This document shows positions 52,990-62,130 of a stretch of 64,000 nt of DNA, in pieces. Under the pieces are notes generated by a model. The model had not been told where the DNA came from. It made no database searches and worked only from the letters and a program-made list of their open reading frames with translations. The translations under genes were made by a program, and so were the position numbers. Within the stretch, counting starts at the first letter, position 1; each line of letters begins with the position of its first letter. Location: NCBI RefSeq assembly GCF_016735585.2, contig NZ_JAERSE020000003.1:62001-126000 (forward strand), read 5' to 3'. The stretch is from Chryseobacterium tagetis (GTDB taxonomy: Bacteria; Bacteroidota; Bacteroidia; Flavobacteriales; Weeksellaceae).

Positions 52990-55524
52990 TTAAGCTTTTT
53001 CAGGTGTGATTTCCTTCTTCTTTTTATTCATCATGAAGATTCCAAGTCCGCTTAATATGATGAAAAGACCGAAACAAAGAAGAGAGATCCATTTTCCTTT
53101 TTCAATAACTTCCGGTTCAAAGATCATTCTTATGCTATGGTTTCCTGCAGGAACGTGAACGGCACGAAGAAGATAATCTGCCTTGATGTAAGGAACCTCT
53201 TTTTCGTCTACGAACATTTTCCATCCGTGAGGATAATAGATTTCAGAGAATACGGCTAATTGAGGGGTTCTTGATTTGGATTTGAACTCAAGTTCATTTG
53301 GCTGATATCCCGTTAAGCTGATCGTTGCAGTAGAGTCTGCCTGAACAGGTTTGTTGCTGAAATATTCTTTGTCGGTGGCAGCAATAACTGCTGTTTTCTT
53401 ATTATCAATAATCCCGATAGATTTGATTTCCTCGTTAGGAGTATTTACAAATTTTAGATCACTTACAAACCATGCATTTCCGTTTGCTGTCGGGTTCGGA
53501 GCTGCCTGAGGTTGTTCAGGTCTTCCCACTACCCAATATTTTGCATTTAAAAGGTTCAGGATATTCGGAACTTTTACAGAATCCATGACCTGGAAGTATT
53601 CGTTGATGACATCATCATATCTTCTCAGCTTTACGGCATGATAACCACCGATTGAAGATTTGAAGTATGAAGTGTTTGTTTCGCTGAATGTTCCTAAAAT
53701 GTTGTTAAAAATTCTGTAATGCGTTTTGTCTTTTTCAGCAATCGTTTCTAATGTTCTATTGACGTTTACATTTGCAATAATAGATTCCAGATTAGGATTT
53801 TCCTGCACTTTCTCCTCCAAAAGTTCCGAACTTTCTGTCTGGAAAGGGTTTTCAGCAAAGATCTTGTCTACATAGTTATCATCGTTTAAATAACGCTTGT
53901 TAACCGTCCAAAGATCAAATAAGCTTACCGCTCCGATCACGACTAAAACGATATTCTGATTCAGTTTTTTCTTTAAGCTTAAAAATAAAAGAATAACAGT
54001 GATGGCTACATAAATAAATGCTTTAATGGCATCTATTCTGAACAGTTTAAATCTTTCATCTGTCAGATAATCCAACAGAAAAGGAGGCAAATAAGCCTGT
54101 TCGTTATCTGTATGGAATCCTAGTAAAGATTTACCGAAGACAAGAAGAATTAAGATCAATCCTAATGTTCCTCCGCCTACGTAAGTCAGAATTTTCTGTT
54201 TGTATTCTTCCGTAAGTTTTTCATCTGTAAAGAATTTATACAATCCGATAATTGCCATTAATGGGAATAGCAATTCAACCACCACCAAAATAGATGACGG
54301 AGCTCTGAATTTATTATAAAATGGTACAAAGTCTATAAAGAAGTCTGAAAGTGCCATAAAGTTGCTTCCCCAAGCTAAAAAGATGGTAAGGATTGAAGCA
54401 CCTAAGATCCAGTAACGGTATTTTTTAGAAGCAAAGAAGAATCCTAAAACTGCTAAGAAACAAACGATGGCTCCCTGATAAGCCGGGCCTGAAGTTCCGG
54501 GCTGATCTCCCCAATAGGTAAGGCTTCCGAATCCTTGGGAAATTCTGTCATATTCGGTCTGAGATTTTACATTCTGCTGAACCAGTTCCTGGATTTTTGC
54601 CATCATTTCTTTTCCTTCCGGCTCCTGACTTCCGCCTCCCATCAATCTTGGAATGAAAAGGTTTAAGGTTTCCAGTTTTCCGTAGCTCCACATCAACATA
54701 CTTTCTTTATCCATTCCTGAATTTCCTCCGGTATGGCTGTCGTTGGTTAAGATCTGTTTCCCACGCACGGTTTCTTTGATGTATTCGGAGTTAGCCATGA
54801 TTCTCTGGGAATTCATTCCTACACCGATTAAACATGATGCTGCAATGATCCCTGAAGAGATCAGGAAATGTTTTACCTCTGTTTTCTTTTGGATCACTCT
54901 TACAATTTCAGAAATAAATAAGAAACCTAAGGCTATAAACAGATAATAGGTCATTTGTGGGTGGTTCGCTGCAATCTGAAGCCCCATGAAAAGGGTGGTG
55001 ACAATGAATCCCCAAATGTATTGCTTCCGGATATAAACAAGCAAGATCCCTGCTAAAAGTGGTGCGAAATATTCAATGGTATTAATTTTACCATTGTGGC
55101 CTGCTGCAATAGCAATATAAAAATAGGTGGAAAGTCCGAAGAATGTGGCGCCCAGAAGAGCATATTTCCAGTTTCTGACTACTACCATTCCTAAAAGGAA
55201 AAATCCTGAAAAAAGTAAGAAAATATAATTGACGGGTCTCGGAAGAATATTCAGGTAGCTGTCAACTTTCTTAATAATATCACCATTAAATCTACTTCCC
55301 ATTTGGTAAGTAGGCATTCCTCCAAACATGGAGTCGCTCCAATAGGTTTCGTTTCCTGTATCTGCTCTGTAGTCCAAAAGCTCTTTTGCACCTCCTCTGT
55401 ACTGTACAATGTCATGCTGGAAAAGCTGTTTTCCCGTAAAAACAGGAGTGGAATATAAAAATGCTAAAACTATAAATACAACTAATGAAATTGCAATATA
55501 AATTAAGTTTTTATTTTTCGCCAT
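52990..55524 (-). CDS. YfhO family multi-pass membrane protein
   Basis: An 844-residue protein with a first membrane segment (IYIAISLVVFIVLAFLYSTP), a conserved loop (FQHDIVQYRGGAKEL) and about eleven further segments to residue 545. A large extracytoplasmic domain (about 560-810) and a last membrane helix (WISLLCFGLFIILSGLGIFM) follow. This is the YfhO/GT-C-like arrangement, linked in other bacteria to glycosylation of envelope polymers. Its true substrate is unknown. Confidence 0.85.
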   Translation of the reverse strand: MAKNKNLIYIAISLVVFIVLAFLYSTPVFTGKQLFQHDIVQYRGGAKELLDYRADTGNETYWSDSMFGGMPTYQMGSRFNGDIIKKVDSYLNILPRPVNYIFLLFSGFFLLGMVVVRNWKYALLGATFFGLSTYFYIAIAAGHNGKINTIEYFAPLLAGILLVYIRKQYIWGFIVTTLFMGLQIAANHPQMTYYLFIALGFLFISEIVRVIQKKTEVKHFLISSGIIAASCLIGVGMNSQRIMANSEYIKETVRGKQILTNDSHTGGNSGMDKESMLMWSYGKLETLNLFIPRLMGGGSQEPEGKEMMAKIQELVQQNVKSQTEYDRISQGFGSLTYWGDQPGTSGPAYQGAIVCFLAVLGFFFASKKYRYWILGASILTIFLAWGSNFMALSDFFIDFVPFYNKFRAPSSILVVVELLFPLMAIIGLYKFFTDEKLTEEYKQKILTYVGGGTLGLILILLVFGKSLLGFHTDNEQAYLPPFLLDYLTDERFKLFRIDAIKAFIYVAITVILLFLSLKKKLNQNIVLVVIGAVSLFDLWTVNKRYLNDDNYVDKIFAENPFQTESSELLEEKVQENPNLESIIANVNVNRTLETIAEKDKTHYRIFNNILGTFSETNTSYFKSSIGGYHAVKLRRYDDVINEYFQVMDSVKVPNILNLLNAKYWVVGRPEQPQAAPNPTANGNAWFVSDLKFVNTPNEEIKSIGIIDNKKTAVIAATDKEYFSNKPVQADSTATISLTGYQPNELEFKSKSRTPQLAVFSEIYYPHGWKMFVDEKEVPYIKADYLLRAVHVPAGNHSIRMIFEPEVIEKGKWISLLCFGLFIILSGLGIFMMNKKKKEITPEKA

Positions 55525-55558
55525 ATTGATGGTTATTATCTTTTATTTTTCGGAATTA

Positions 55559-55789
55559 TTACCTTTTGTCTTTGCTCTCTTTTACTTCTTCAAAATCTAC
55601 GGTTTCTGCATCCCATTTAAGATTCTGTTTTCCTTTGTTTGAACTATGAATGTCCTGCTGTTTGTTGTTTGAGCCATTATTGTTGTTGAATCTGTAACTG
55701 TAAAAAGTTTTAAAGAAAATTCTTTTCAGAATGTTCCAGACAAAGAAAATAATAATAGCAGAGAGTATTAACTCAAGAATGTACTTCAT
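55559..55789 (-). CDS. DUF4834 family small membrane protein
   Basis: A 76-residue protein with one N-terminal membrane segment (ILELILSAIIIFFVWNIL), an Asn-rich linker and the conserved LKWDAETVDFEEV end. It matches the DUF4834 family of Bacteroidetes; function unknown. It is 34 bases upstream of the YfhO gene and probably in its operon. Confidence 0.75.
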   Translation of the reverse strand: MKYILELILSAIIIFFVWNILKRIFFKTFYSYRFNNNNGSNNKQQDIHSSNKGKQNLKWDAETVDFEEVKESKDKR

Positions 55790-55843
55790 AATTTTTGATT
55801 TTTGTTCAAAGTTTGAAATAAGTTCTTCTCAAACTCTTTTTTC

Positions 55844-56896
55844 TTATTTACCGGAAGGATTTACCATTACAGAAGAGGTTGAAATACTTTTCATAGACTG
55901 AGACTGTTTTCCGTCTGAAATGGTTTCAATCTGTGATGTTTTCACATTGATGTTCTGGTTGGTAATCCATCCTGTATTTTGGTCAAACTTAATGGTTCCG
56001 TTCTGAACAAGCTCGCTGCTCATGCTGTGTGTGATAGCACCTTGAGCCTGTTTTTCTGTCTTTTTAGGAATTCCTCCTGAGATAGAAACTTCTACGATAC
56101 CATTTCCTGCACTTTTTAAGGTGTAGTTAGAGGTTACTTTTATTTTCCCATTAGGATCTGCGTTTTCGCTATTTACCCATTTTTCACCTATTTTCACTCC
56201 TTTTTTAGGAATAAGGGTAAGGTTTTTAGAAAGCTGGTCTTTTAATATTTTTTCATTGAAGCTTTCCTTCAAATTGGCTGTTACACCTGCTTTCTGAGTC
56301 GGATCTTTTACAATAGCACCTACTGCATTCGCTACTTTTGTGTAGATAGGCTCAAAACCTGTAATGGAAATTACATTTCCCTGAGTATCCATTTTCACGT
56401 TTAGTTTATTGCTGGTAAGCGCTTTATTAACGATCCAAAGCATTTTAAGATCTTCCTCTTTAGGTTCCGGAAGCTTAGTGTCTACCACCAGTGTTTTTCC
56501 CTGAGCTGACTGAGAATTTCTTTTAGCGACAAGATTTAAGGTCATATCATATACATTTCCTTTGATATCGTTCACTACAAAATTCATTTCATCGGTAGAT
56601 TCGCTGGTTGCGGTGATTGACTTTCCTTGAGGGTCGGTCATCGTCTTTACATCTCTCTGGTAAGTGGTAAGCGGATATGTCTTCCCTTTTTCCAGTTTAA
56701 AAGACTGCCTGAAGATTCCCAAAGAATCTTTGATAGCTGGGTTGGCTTCTACTTTTACAATAGAATCGGCAGGAACTTCTACCGTCACTGTTTTTCCTGT
56801 CTTAGGATCTACTTTTGTGATTTTTGCTGTTTCTTTTTTATTACAAGAAACCAATGCTATTGTTGATACTAGCGCAAGCGCCGCAATATTTTTCAT
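55844..56896 (-). CDS. Lipoprotein, DUF6263-like
   Basis: A 350-residue lipoprotein (lipobox ALVSC, Cys18) followed by a short charged linker (TKVDPKTGKTVTVEVP) and a beta-rich domain with GWITNQNINVKTSQIE near the end. The pattern fits the DUF6263 family of Bacteroidetes, of unknown function. It is read in the same direction as the neighbours on both sides. Confidence 0.7.
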   Translation of the reverse strand: MKNIAALALVSTIALVSCNKKETAKITKVDPKTGKTVTVEVPADSIVKVEANPAIKDSLGIFRQSFKLEKGKTYPLTTYQRDVKTMTDPQGKSITATSESTDEMNFVVNDIKGNVYDMTLNLVAKRNSQSAQGKTLVVDTKLPEPKEEDLKMLWIVNKALTSNKLNVKMDTQGNVISITGFEPIYTKVANAVGAIVKDPTQKAGVTANLKESFNEKILKDQLSKNLTLIPKKGVKIGEKWVNSENADPNGKIKVTSNYTLKSAGNGIVEVSISGGIPKKTEKQAQGAITHSMSSELVQNGTIKFDQNTGWITNQNINVKTSQIETISDGKQSQSMKSISTSSVMVNPSGK

Positions 56897-56912
56897 TTGA
56901 ATTTTTTTAATT

Positions 56913-58034
56913 TTATTTTTTACTACTATTTCTTACTATACTGTCTGCAATATTCTGCAGTTTTCCTTGAGATTCGCCATCAGATTCGTTGGTAAGGACC
57001 ACTACACCCATGTTTTTTGAAGGGTAGATCTGGAGCACACTCGAAAAACCAAACGTTCCGCCTGTATGAAAAATGGTTTTGGTACCATCATCATATGAAT
57101 GAATTCGCCAGTATAATCCTATCTGATCGCCTTCATTTTTTGCAGCAGGTGTGTGAGAGGCTTTTACATATTGATCGTTTTCACGAAGATGATACTGCAT
57201 ATATTTTACGAGGTCTTCCGTTGTTGAAAGAATTCCTCCAGCTGGTGCCATGATTGTTGTAATATTTCGAGGCATTACCTTTCCTTTTTCATTATAGCAA
57301 GTCAAAAGTTTTGTAGAATCTGTACTAATTATGGTATGATTCATTTTCAAAGGCTGGGTAATGTATTCCGAAAGTAGACTTTCATAGCTCTTGTGATATA
57401 CTTTTTCCAGAATATCGCCTGCGATCTGCGTTCCTACATTAGAATATCTATAATCTGTTCCGGGAACAAAAGCCATTTTTGCCTGATGAAGATCTTTATA
57501 AAACTTCTTTTTAGAATAGTTTTTATAAAAATCAGCTAATATGAAAGCTACAGAATCCATCGGCTTCTTAAAAGTTTCTGACTGATCCGGTAAAAACTGG
57601 GGCAATCCCGAAGAATGATTCGCAAGATTGGCAACTGTTATCGGATGCTTTTCAAACTCAAGATTGGGATAATTTCCGTTTAAATACTTTCGGATATCAT
57701 CATTCAGCTTAATTTTACCATCCACTAAAGCATGTGCTAAAAGTGTTCCTGTAAATGTTTTGGTGATCGATGCAATCTCATAAACACTTTTGGAAGTCGG
57801 AAGTTCTGATTTTCCTAATTCCGTTGTTCCGTAATTGTAAAAATAACTTTTACCATCTTTAAAAATTCCTATTGAAATCCCAACACGAGCGGGATCCTGC
57901 ATATAAGCAGAAGCCTCTTTTTGAACTAACTGATCGAGTTCAGTAGCAAGAGGGTTGTCTGTAGGAATTTTTTTGTTTTGTGCATGACATGCAGCAAATG
58001 CAAAGCACAGAGGTAAAAGCAATAGGGTTTTCAT
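56913..58034 (-). CDS. Serine hydrolase lipoprotein, beta-lactamase/DD-peptidase fold
   Basis: A 373-residue protein with a lipobox (FAAC, Cys16). SxxK is S89-I-T-K92, YxN is in DYRYSNVGT and the third motif is HTGG in IFHTGGTFGF. It is a paralogue of the enzyme at 787-2106 but lacks the C-terminal beta extension. Probably anchored to the outer membrane; substrate unknown. It starts three bases after the rlmB stop and may be translated from the same message. Confidence 0.9.
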   Translation of the reverse strand: MKTLLLLPLCFAFAACHAQNKKIPTDNPLATELDQLVQKEASAYMQDPARVGISIGIFKDGKSYFYNYGTTELGKSELPTSKSVYEIASITKTFTGTLLAHALVDGKIKLNDDIRKYLNGNYPNLEFEKHPITVANLANHSSGLPQFLPDQSETFKKPMDSVAFILADFYKNYSKKKFYKDLHQAKMAFVPGTDYRYSNVGTQIAGDILEKVYHKSYESLLSEYITQPLKMNHTIISTDSTKLLTCYNEKGKVMPRNITTIMAPAGGILSTTEDLVKYMQYHLRENDQYVKASHTPAAKNEGDQIGLYWRIHSYDDGTKTIFHTGGTFGFSSVLQIYPSKNMGVVVLTNESDGESQGKLQNIADSIVRNSSKK

Positions 58035-58037
58035 ATA

Positions 58038-58796
58038 TTATGGATTGGGGATTGCAGTCATTTTCTGCCTTACCGCTTCATATAAAATCGCTCCGCATGC
58101 TACAGAAACATTCAGTGATTGAGTTTTTCCTTCAATCGGTAATTTTATTTTGTCATCTGCATGATGAAGTACTTCTTTAGAAATTCCTGTTTCCTCATTT
58201 CCCATTACAATAGCACAAGGTTCTTTGAAATCTACGTCGTAGATCAGTTTCTGTGCCTTTTCACTTGCCGCAAATACGGAAATTCCACTCTGTTGAAGGA
58301 AATCTACAACGTGTGCTAAATTCGGTTCTTTACAGATTTTTACATTATAAAGTGCTCCTGCCGAAGTCTTTATTGCATCTGAATTGATGGGTGCAGCTCC
58401 TTTTTCAGGAATAATAACAGCATCAACTCCCACACATTCAGCAGTTCTGCAAATGGCACCAAAATTTCTTACATCCGTCAGTCGATCCAAAATCAATAAA
58501 AACGGAGTTTTTCCTTCTTCAAATAATTGAGGAACAATATCTTCAATTTTATGGAACGGAACATCCGAAATAAAAGCAACAACACCTTGGTGATTTTTTC
58601 TTGTAAATCTGTTCAGTTTTTCAACCGGAACATAATTGGGACGGATTTTATTTTTCGCTAAAATTGTTTTTAATTCTGCATAAATATCTCCCTGCAATGC
58701 ATTTTGCACGAAAACTTTATCAATCGTTTTTCCCGCTTCTATAGCTTCAATTACGGGACGAAGCCCGAAAATAAAATCGTCTTTTTTATCTGTCAT
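58038..58796 (-). CDS. rlmB: 23S rRNA 2'-O-ribose methyltransferase, RlmB type
   Basis: A 252-residue SPOUT/TrmH enzyme with an N-terminal RNA-binding domain (FIFGLRPVIEAIEAGKTIDK) and the three knot motifs DRLTDVRNFGAICRTAE, IVMGNEETGIS and IEGKTQSLNVSVACGAILYE. These match RlmB, which methylates G2251 in the peptidyl-transferase region using S-adenosylmethionine. TrmH tRNA methylase is less likely given the N-terminal domain. Confidence 0.92.
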   Translation of the reverse strand: MTDKKDDFIFGLRPVIEAIEAGKTIDKVFVQNALQGDIYAELKTILAKNKIRPNYVPVEKLNRFTRKNHQGVVAFISDVPFHKIEDIVPQLFEEGKTPFLLILDRLTDVRNFGAICRTAECVGVDAVIIPEKGAAPINSDAIKTSAGALYNVKICKEPNLAHVVDFLQQSGISVFAASEKAQKLIYDVDFKEPCAIVMGNEETGISKEVLHHADDKIKLPIEGKTQSLNVSVACGAILYEAVRQKMTAIPNP

Positions 58797-58910
58797 CTTA
58801 TTATTTTAAATATTGAATTGTTAAATGTAAATAGTACTTTGAAAATCAATTTTTAAGTTGAAAAAACTCATACTCGATTATTGACTTATACAGCAAAATT
58901 CACTTTTAAT

Positions 58911-59384
58911 CTATCTTCCTTTTTCTCCTAAAATTGCCCTTTTTTGTGATAAAATATACCCATAATGTATACTTTCATGCATGTTATTGAAAATAATGGC
59001 ATCCTGAATGCTTTTCAGATCCATCCCGAAACTTGTCGTGTAAGGTGTGTAATCTGCAAAGAAATCGCTGTCATAATCCTTCATTAAAATCTTTGAAGTT
59101 TCTACTAATAAAAACTCCAGATCTTCAACTTCAGATTTTTGAACATCAAAGTTGGGTAAAGTTCCTTTTTTATAGGTTTCAACCCAATATTTATCGATTC
59201 TGAAAGGGTTTCCGCTTAGGTAATAATGCAAAAGCTGCTGGGTAGCAACGGTGTGCGCAATATTCCAGTATATATTGTTGTTGAAACCGTCAGGAATCAG
59301 CAAAAGATCTTCATGAGAAGTGTTTTGCAGGATCTCTAAAAGGTTTTTTCTTACTTGTCTGTGAGCTTGAAAATGATAATTCAT
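58911..59384 (-). CDS. DinB family protein
   Basis: A 157-residue four-helix-bundle protein. The three metal-binding histidines of DinB/YfiT-like proteins are likely those in NIAHTVATQQLLHYY and MHESIHYGYI. Members include thiol-dependent transferases, some bacillithiol-dependent; a ypdA gene is in the same window. It has a well-formed promoter of its own. Confidence 0.82.
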   Translation of the reverse strand: MNYHFQAHRQVRKNLLEILQNTSHEDLLLIPDGFNNNIYWNIAHTVATQQLLHYYLSGNPFRIDKYWVETYKKGTLPNFDVQKSEVEDLEFLLVETSKILMKDYDSDFFADYTPYTTSFGMDLKSIQDAIIFNNMHESIHYGYILSQKRAILGEKGR

Positions 59385-59403
59385 TTTGCAAAAATTTTAA
59401 TCA

Positions 59404-59434
59404 CCAAAAATAGTTTAATAAACTGGAAATGACA
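59404..59434 (-). promoter_or_regulatory. Promoter of the DinB gene
   Basis: Minus strand TTG, 20 bases, TATTTTTG, both boxes exact, 19 bases before the start codon. Confidence 0.65.
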
Positions 59435-59635
59435 ATTTTTGAACGGTGGATTGAAGCAAAATTTATATATTTTTATGAAAAATAATAATAATCGTATTGA
59501 GTTTTAAGGTTTCAACTATTTTGGATCTCGCATCGGTGCCGGAATTTTTAACAAACTTTAACTCAAAAATGGCATCTGTTGTGTTGATTAATGCAAGTAT
59601 TTATTAGAAATTTACCAATTATTTTAAATTAAGCT

Positions 59636-60640
59636 ATGTCAGATACATATCAAGCAGAAGACATCCGTCAATTGACGGAAAAAGTAAAAGAAAAAAACAA
59701 CTTATTTTCTCTTCTGAGGCAGGAAATCAATAAAGTGATTATCGGCCAGGAATATATGATAGACCGCCTTTTAGTCGGACTTCTGGGGAATGGTCATGTT
59801 CTTTTGGAAGGCGTTCCGGGGTTGGCAAAAACACTGGCGATCAAAACATTGGCAGATGCTGTTCATGGTGACTTTTCAAGAATTCAGTTTACTCCGGATT
59901 TATTGCCTGCAGATGTTGTCGGAACCATGATTTATAACGTTAAAGACAACGATTTTTCAATAAAAAGAGGTCCTGTTTTTGCCAATTTTGTATTGGCGGA
60001 TGAGATCAACCGTGCTCCTGCAAAAGTACAGTCGGCTTTGTTGGAAGTGATGCAGGAAAAGCAGGTGACAATAGGGGATGAAACAATGAAGCTTCCAAAG
60101 CCTTTTCTTGTATTGGCAACACAGAATCCGATCGATCAGGAAGGAACTTATCTTTTACCGGAAGCGCAAAGCGACCGTTTCATGCTGAAATGTACCATTG
60201 ATTATCCAAAATTTGAGGATGAAAGAACCGTGATGAGAATGGTTTCAACCTCACATCAACCTACCGTAAAACCTGTGATTTCTTTACAGGATATTGTAGA
60301 TGCGAAGGAGCTTATCAATCAGATTTATCTTGACGAAAAGATTGAAAAATATATTCTGGATATGGTTTTTGCCACCCGTTTTCCTGAAAATTACGGACTT
60401 TCAGAACTTAAAAATTATATCGGTTTCGGAGCTTCACCAAGAGCTTCGATTAACCTTGCGATTGCTTCCAGAGCCTATGCATTCCTGAAAGGAAGAGCGT
60501 TTGTGATTCCTGAAGATGTAAAAGAGCTGGCAAAAGATGTATTGAGACACAGAATCGGTTTGACCTTCGAAGCAGAAGCGGAAGAAATTTCCTCAGAAGA
60601 AATTGTCAATAGAATTTTAGCAAAAATCCAGGCTCCATAA
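59636..60640 (+). CDS. MoxR family AAA+ ATPase, Bat operon
   Basis: A 334-residue AAA+ protein with Walker A GVPGLAKT (59-66), Walker B VLADEINRAP, sensor 1 LATQNPIDQEGTY and a C-terminal lid. MoxR ATPases act as chaperones that work with von Willebrand factor A proteins; here DUF58 and BatA genes follow. It is the first gene of a likely five-gene operon that continues past the window edge. Confidence 0.93.
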   Translation: MSDTYQAEDIRQLTEKVKEKNNLFSLLRQEINKVIIGQEYMIDRLLVGLLGNGHVLLEGVPGLAKTLAIKTLADAVHGDFSRIQFTPDLLPADVVGTMIYNVKDNDFSIKRGPVFANFVLADEINRAPAKVQSALLEVMQEKQVTIGDETMKLPKPFLVLATQNPIDQEGTYLLPEAQSDRFMLKCTIDYPKFEDERTVMRMVSTSHQPTVKPVISLQDIVDAKELINQIYLDEKIEKYILDMVFATRFPENYGLSELKNYIGFGASPRASINLAIASRAYAFLKGRAFVIPEDVKELAKDVLRHRIGLTFEAEAEEISSEEIVNRILAKIQAP

Positions 60641-61095
60641 TGAGTGATGTGATCATTAGAAAAGCCGTTCAGGAAGATTGTGCTCCTATGTTGGAGCTGA
60701 TCAAGGAACTGGCTGATTATGAAAAGGCTTTGCACGAGGTTACTTTAACTTTAGAGCAATTTATCAAAGATGGATTCGGAAGTTCGCCTGTTTGGGGAGC
60801 TTTTGTAGCTGAATATGACGGACAAATCGTTGGGATTTCATTGTATTATGATAGGTATTCAACATGGAAAGGAAGAAGGCTGTATCTGGAAGATTTGGTG
60901 GTGACAGAAAAATTGAGAGGGAAGCAAATCGGAAAGAAATTATTTGAAGCAACAATGGAGCATGGGAAATCTAATCATTACAACGGAATGGTTTTTCAGG
61001 TATTGAACTGGAATAAACCTGCGATCAATTTCTATAAAAAGTACAGTCCGAAATTTGATGATGAATGGTTGAATGTTTCAATAGAATTTAAATAG
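60640..61095 (+). CDS. GNAT family N-acetyltransferase
   Basis: A 151-residue acetyltransferase with the acetyl-CoA loop TEKLRGKQIGKKLFEA (V-x-x-x-x-R-G-K-x-I-G) and the C-terminal NWNKPAINFYKKY segment, resembling diamine/spermidine acetyltransferases. Its ATG overlaps the moxR stop by one base, so it is translated with the Bat operon, although an acetyltransferase is not a standard member of that cluster. Confidence 0.85.
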   Translation: MSDVIIRKAVQEDCAPMLELIKELADYEKALHEVTLTLEQFIKDGFGSSPVWGAFVAEYDGQIVGISLYYDRYSTWKGRRLYLEDLVVTEKLRGKQIGKKLFEATMEHGKSNHYNGMVFQVLNWNKPAINFYKKYSPKFDDEWLNVSIEFK

Positions 61096-61155
61096 GTTGA
61101 AATGGTTCGTGAGTTTCTCAAACTTAGCCTTGGTCTCAACCTTAAAGAATAGTGT

Positions 61156-62019
61156 ATGCAGATAAAAGATATTGTAAAAAAAGTCAAGCAAATAGAAATC
61201 CGTACCCGTAAGAAGACGGAAGCTACTTTGATGGGGCAATATCACAGTGCTTTTAAAGGACAGGGAATGACTTTCTCGGAAGTCCGTCCGTATCAGTTTG
61301 GGGACGAGATCCGTAGAATTGACTGGAATAAAACAGCACGTTTCCGTGAACCATTTGTGAAAGTAATGGAAGAGGAGAGGGAATTGACGATGATGTTGCT
61401 GGTAGATATTTCCGCTTCGATGGATTATGGAACAAAAACTCAGCTTAAAAGAGAATATGTGGCAGAAATTGCAGCAAGTTTAGGCTTTTCAGCGGCTGGG
61501 AATAATGATAAAGTGGGACTTATCTTATTTGCAGATAAAGTATATAAAGTGATTCCTCCGCAAAAAGGAAGAAAGCATATTTTGTCTATTATCAGTAATA
61601 TTCTCACGGCAGATTATGTTCCTGCAGTCTCAAGAATTGATAAGGCGATGGAATACATGATGGGAATTTTCAAAAGAAAATCTCTGGTATTTCTTTTCTC
61701 GGATTTTGAAGATGAATATGATTCCAAAATGCTGAGAGTGGCTTCCAAAAAACATCAGTTGCTGGGAATGAGGATTTTTGATGAAAAAGATAATGAGATT
61801 CCTGATGTTGGATATACTTTATTGTATGATGCAGAAACAGGACAGCAAGTTTGGGCAAATACATCCAGTGCAAGGTGGAGATATACCTTTGCAGAAGCCC
61901 AGAAACAGAAACTGAGAGCTTTGGAAGAAGATTTTGCCAACAGTTCTGCGAGTTTTATGAATATCAATACAGGTTCGGATTACTCAAAACTATTGTATAA
62001 TTATTTTCAGAAGAAATAA
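61156..62019 (+). CDS. DUF58 domain protein of the Bat operon
   Basis: A 287-residue cytosolic protein with the DUF58 core RRIDWNKTARFREPFVK (53-69) followed by a vWA-like domain. The MIDAS metal site is D84-I-S86-A-S88 in LLVDISASMDYG. It is the standard partner of MoxR in flavobacterial Bat clusters, which help oxidative and envelope stress tolerance. Confidence 0.88.
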   Translation: MQIKDIVKKVKQIEIRTRKKTEATLMGQYHSAFKGQGMTFSEVRPYQFGDEIRRIDWNKTARFREPFVKVMEEERELTMMLLVDISASMDYGTKTQLKREYVAEIAASLGFSAAGNNDKVGLILFADKVYKVIPPQKGRKHILSIISNILTADYVPAVSRIDKAMEYMMGIFKRKSLVFLFSDFEDEYDSKMLRVASKKHQLLGMRIFDEKDNEIPDVGYTLLYDAETGQQVWANTSSARWRYTFAEAQKQKLRALEEDFANSSASFMNINTGSDYSKLLYNYFQKK

Positions 62020-62034
62020 AAATAAACATTCTTT

Positions 62035-62111
62035 TGTCATTCTGAATGTAACGGAAGTGAAATGAAGAATCTATTGTTTTGATCAGAGATTCTTCCTTCG
62101 TCAGAATGACA
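62035..62111. repeat. Dispersed palindrome, copy C, inside the Bat operon
   Basis: The left arm starts TGTCATTCTGAA and ends TGAAGAATCT (62035-62072). The right arm is AGAGATTCTTCC...TCAGAATGACA (62085-62111). It has no gene between the arms and would fold into a long hairpin between the DUF58 and BatD-like genes. Confidence 0.65.
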
Positions 62112-62130
62112 GATGAGAGGTTAAAATTTA

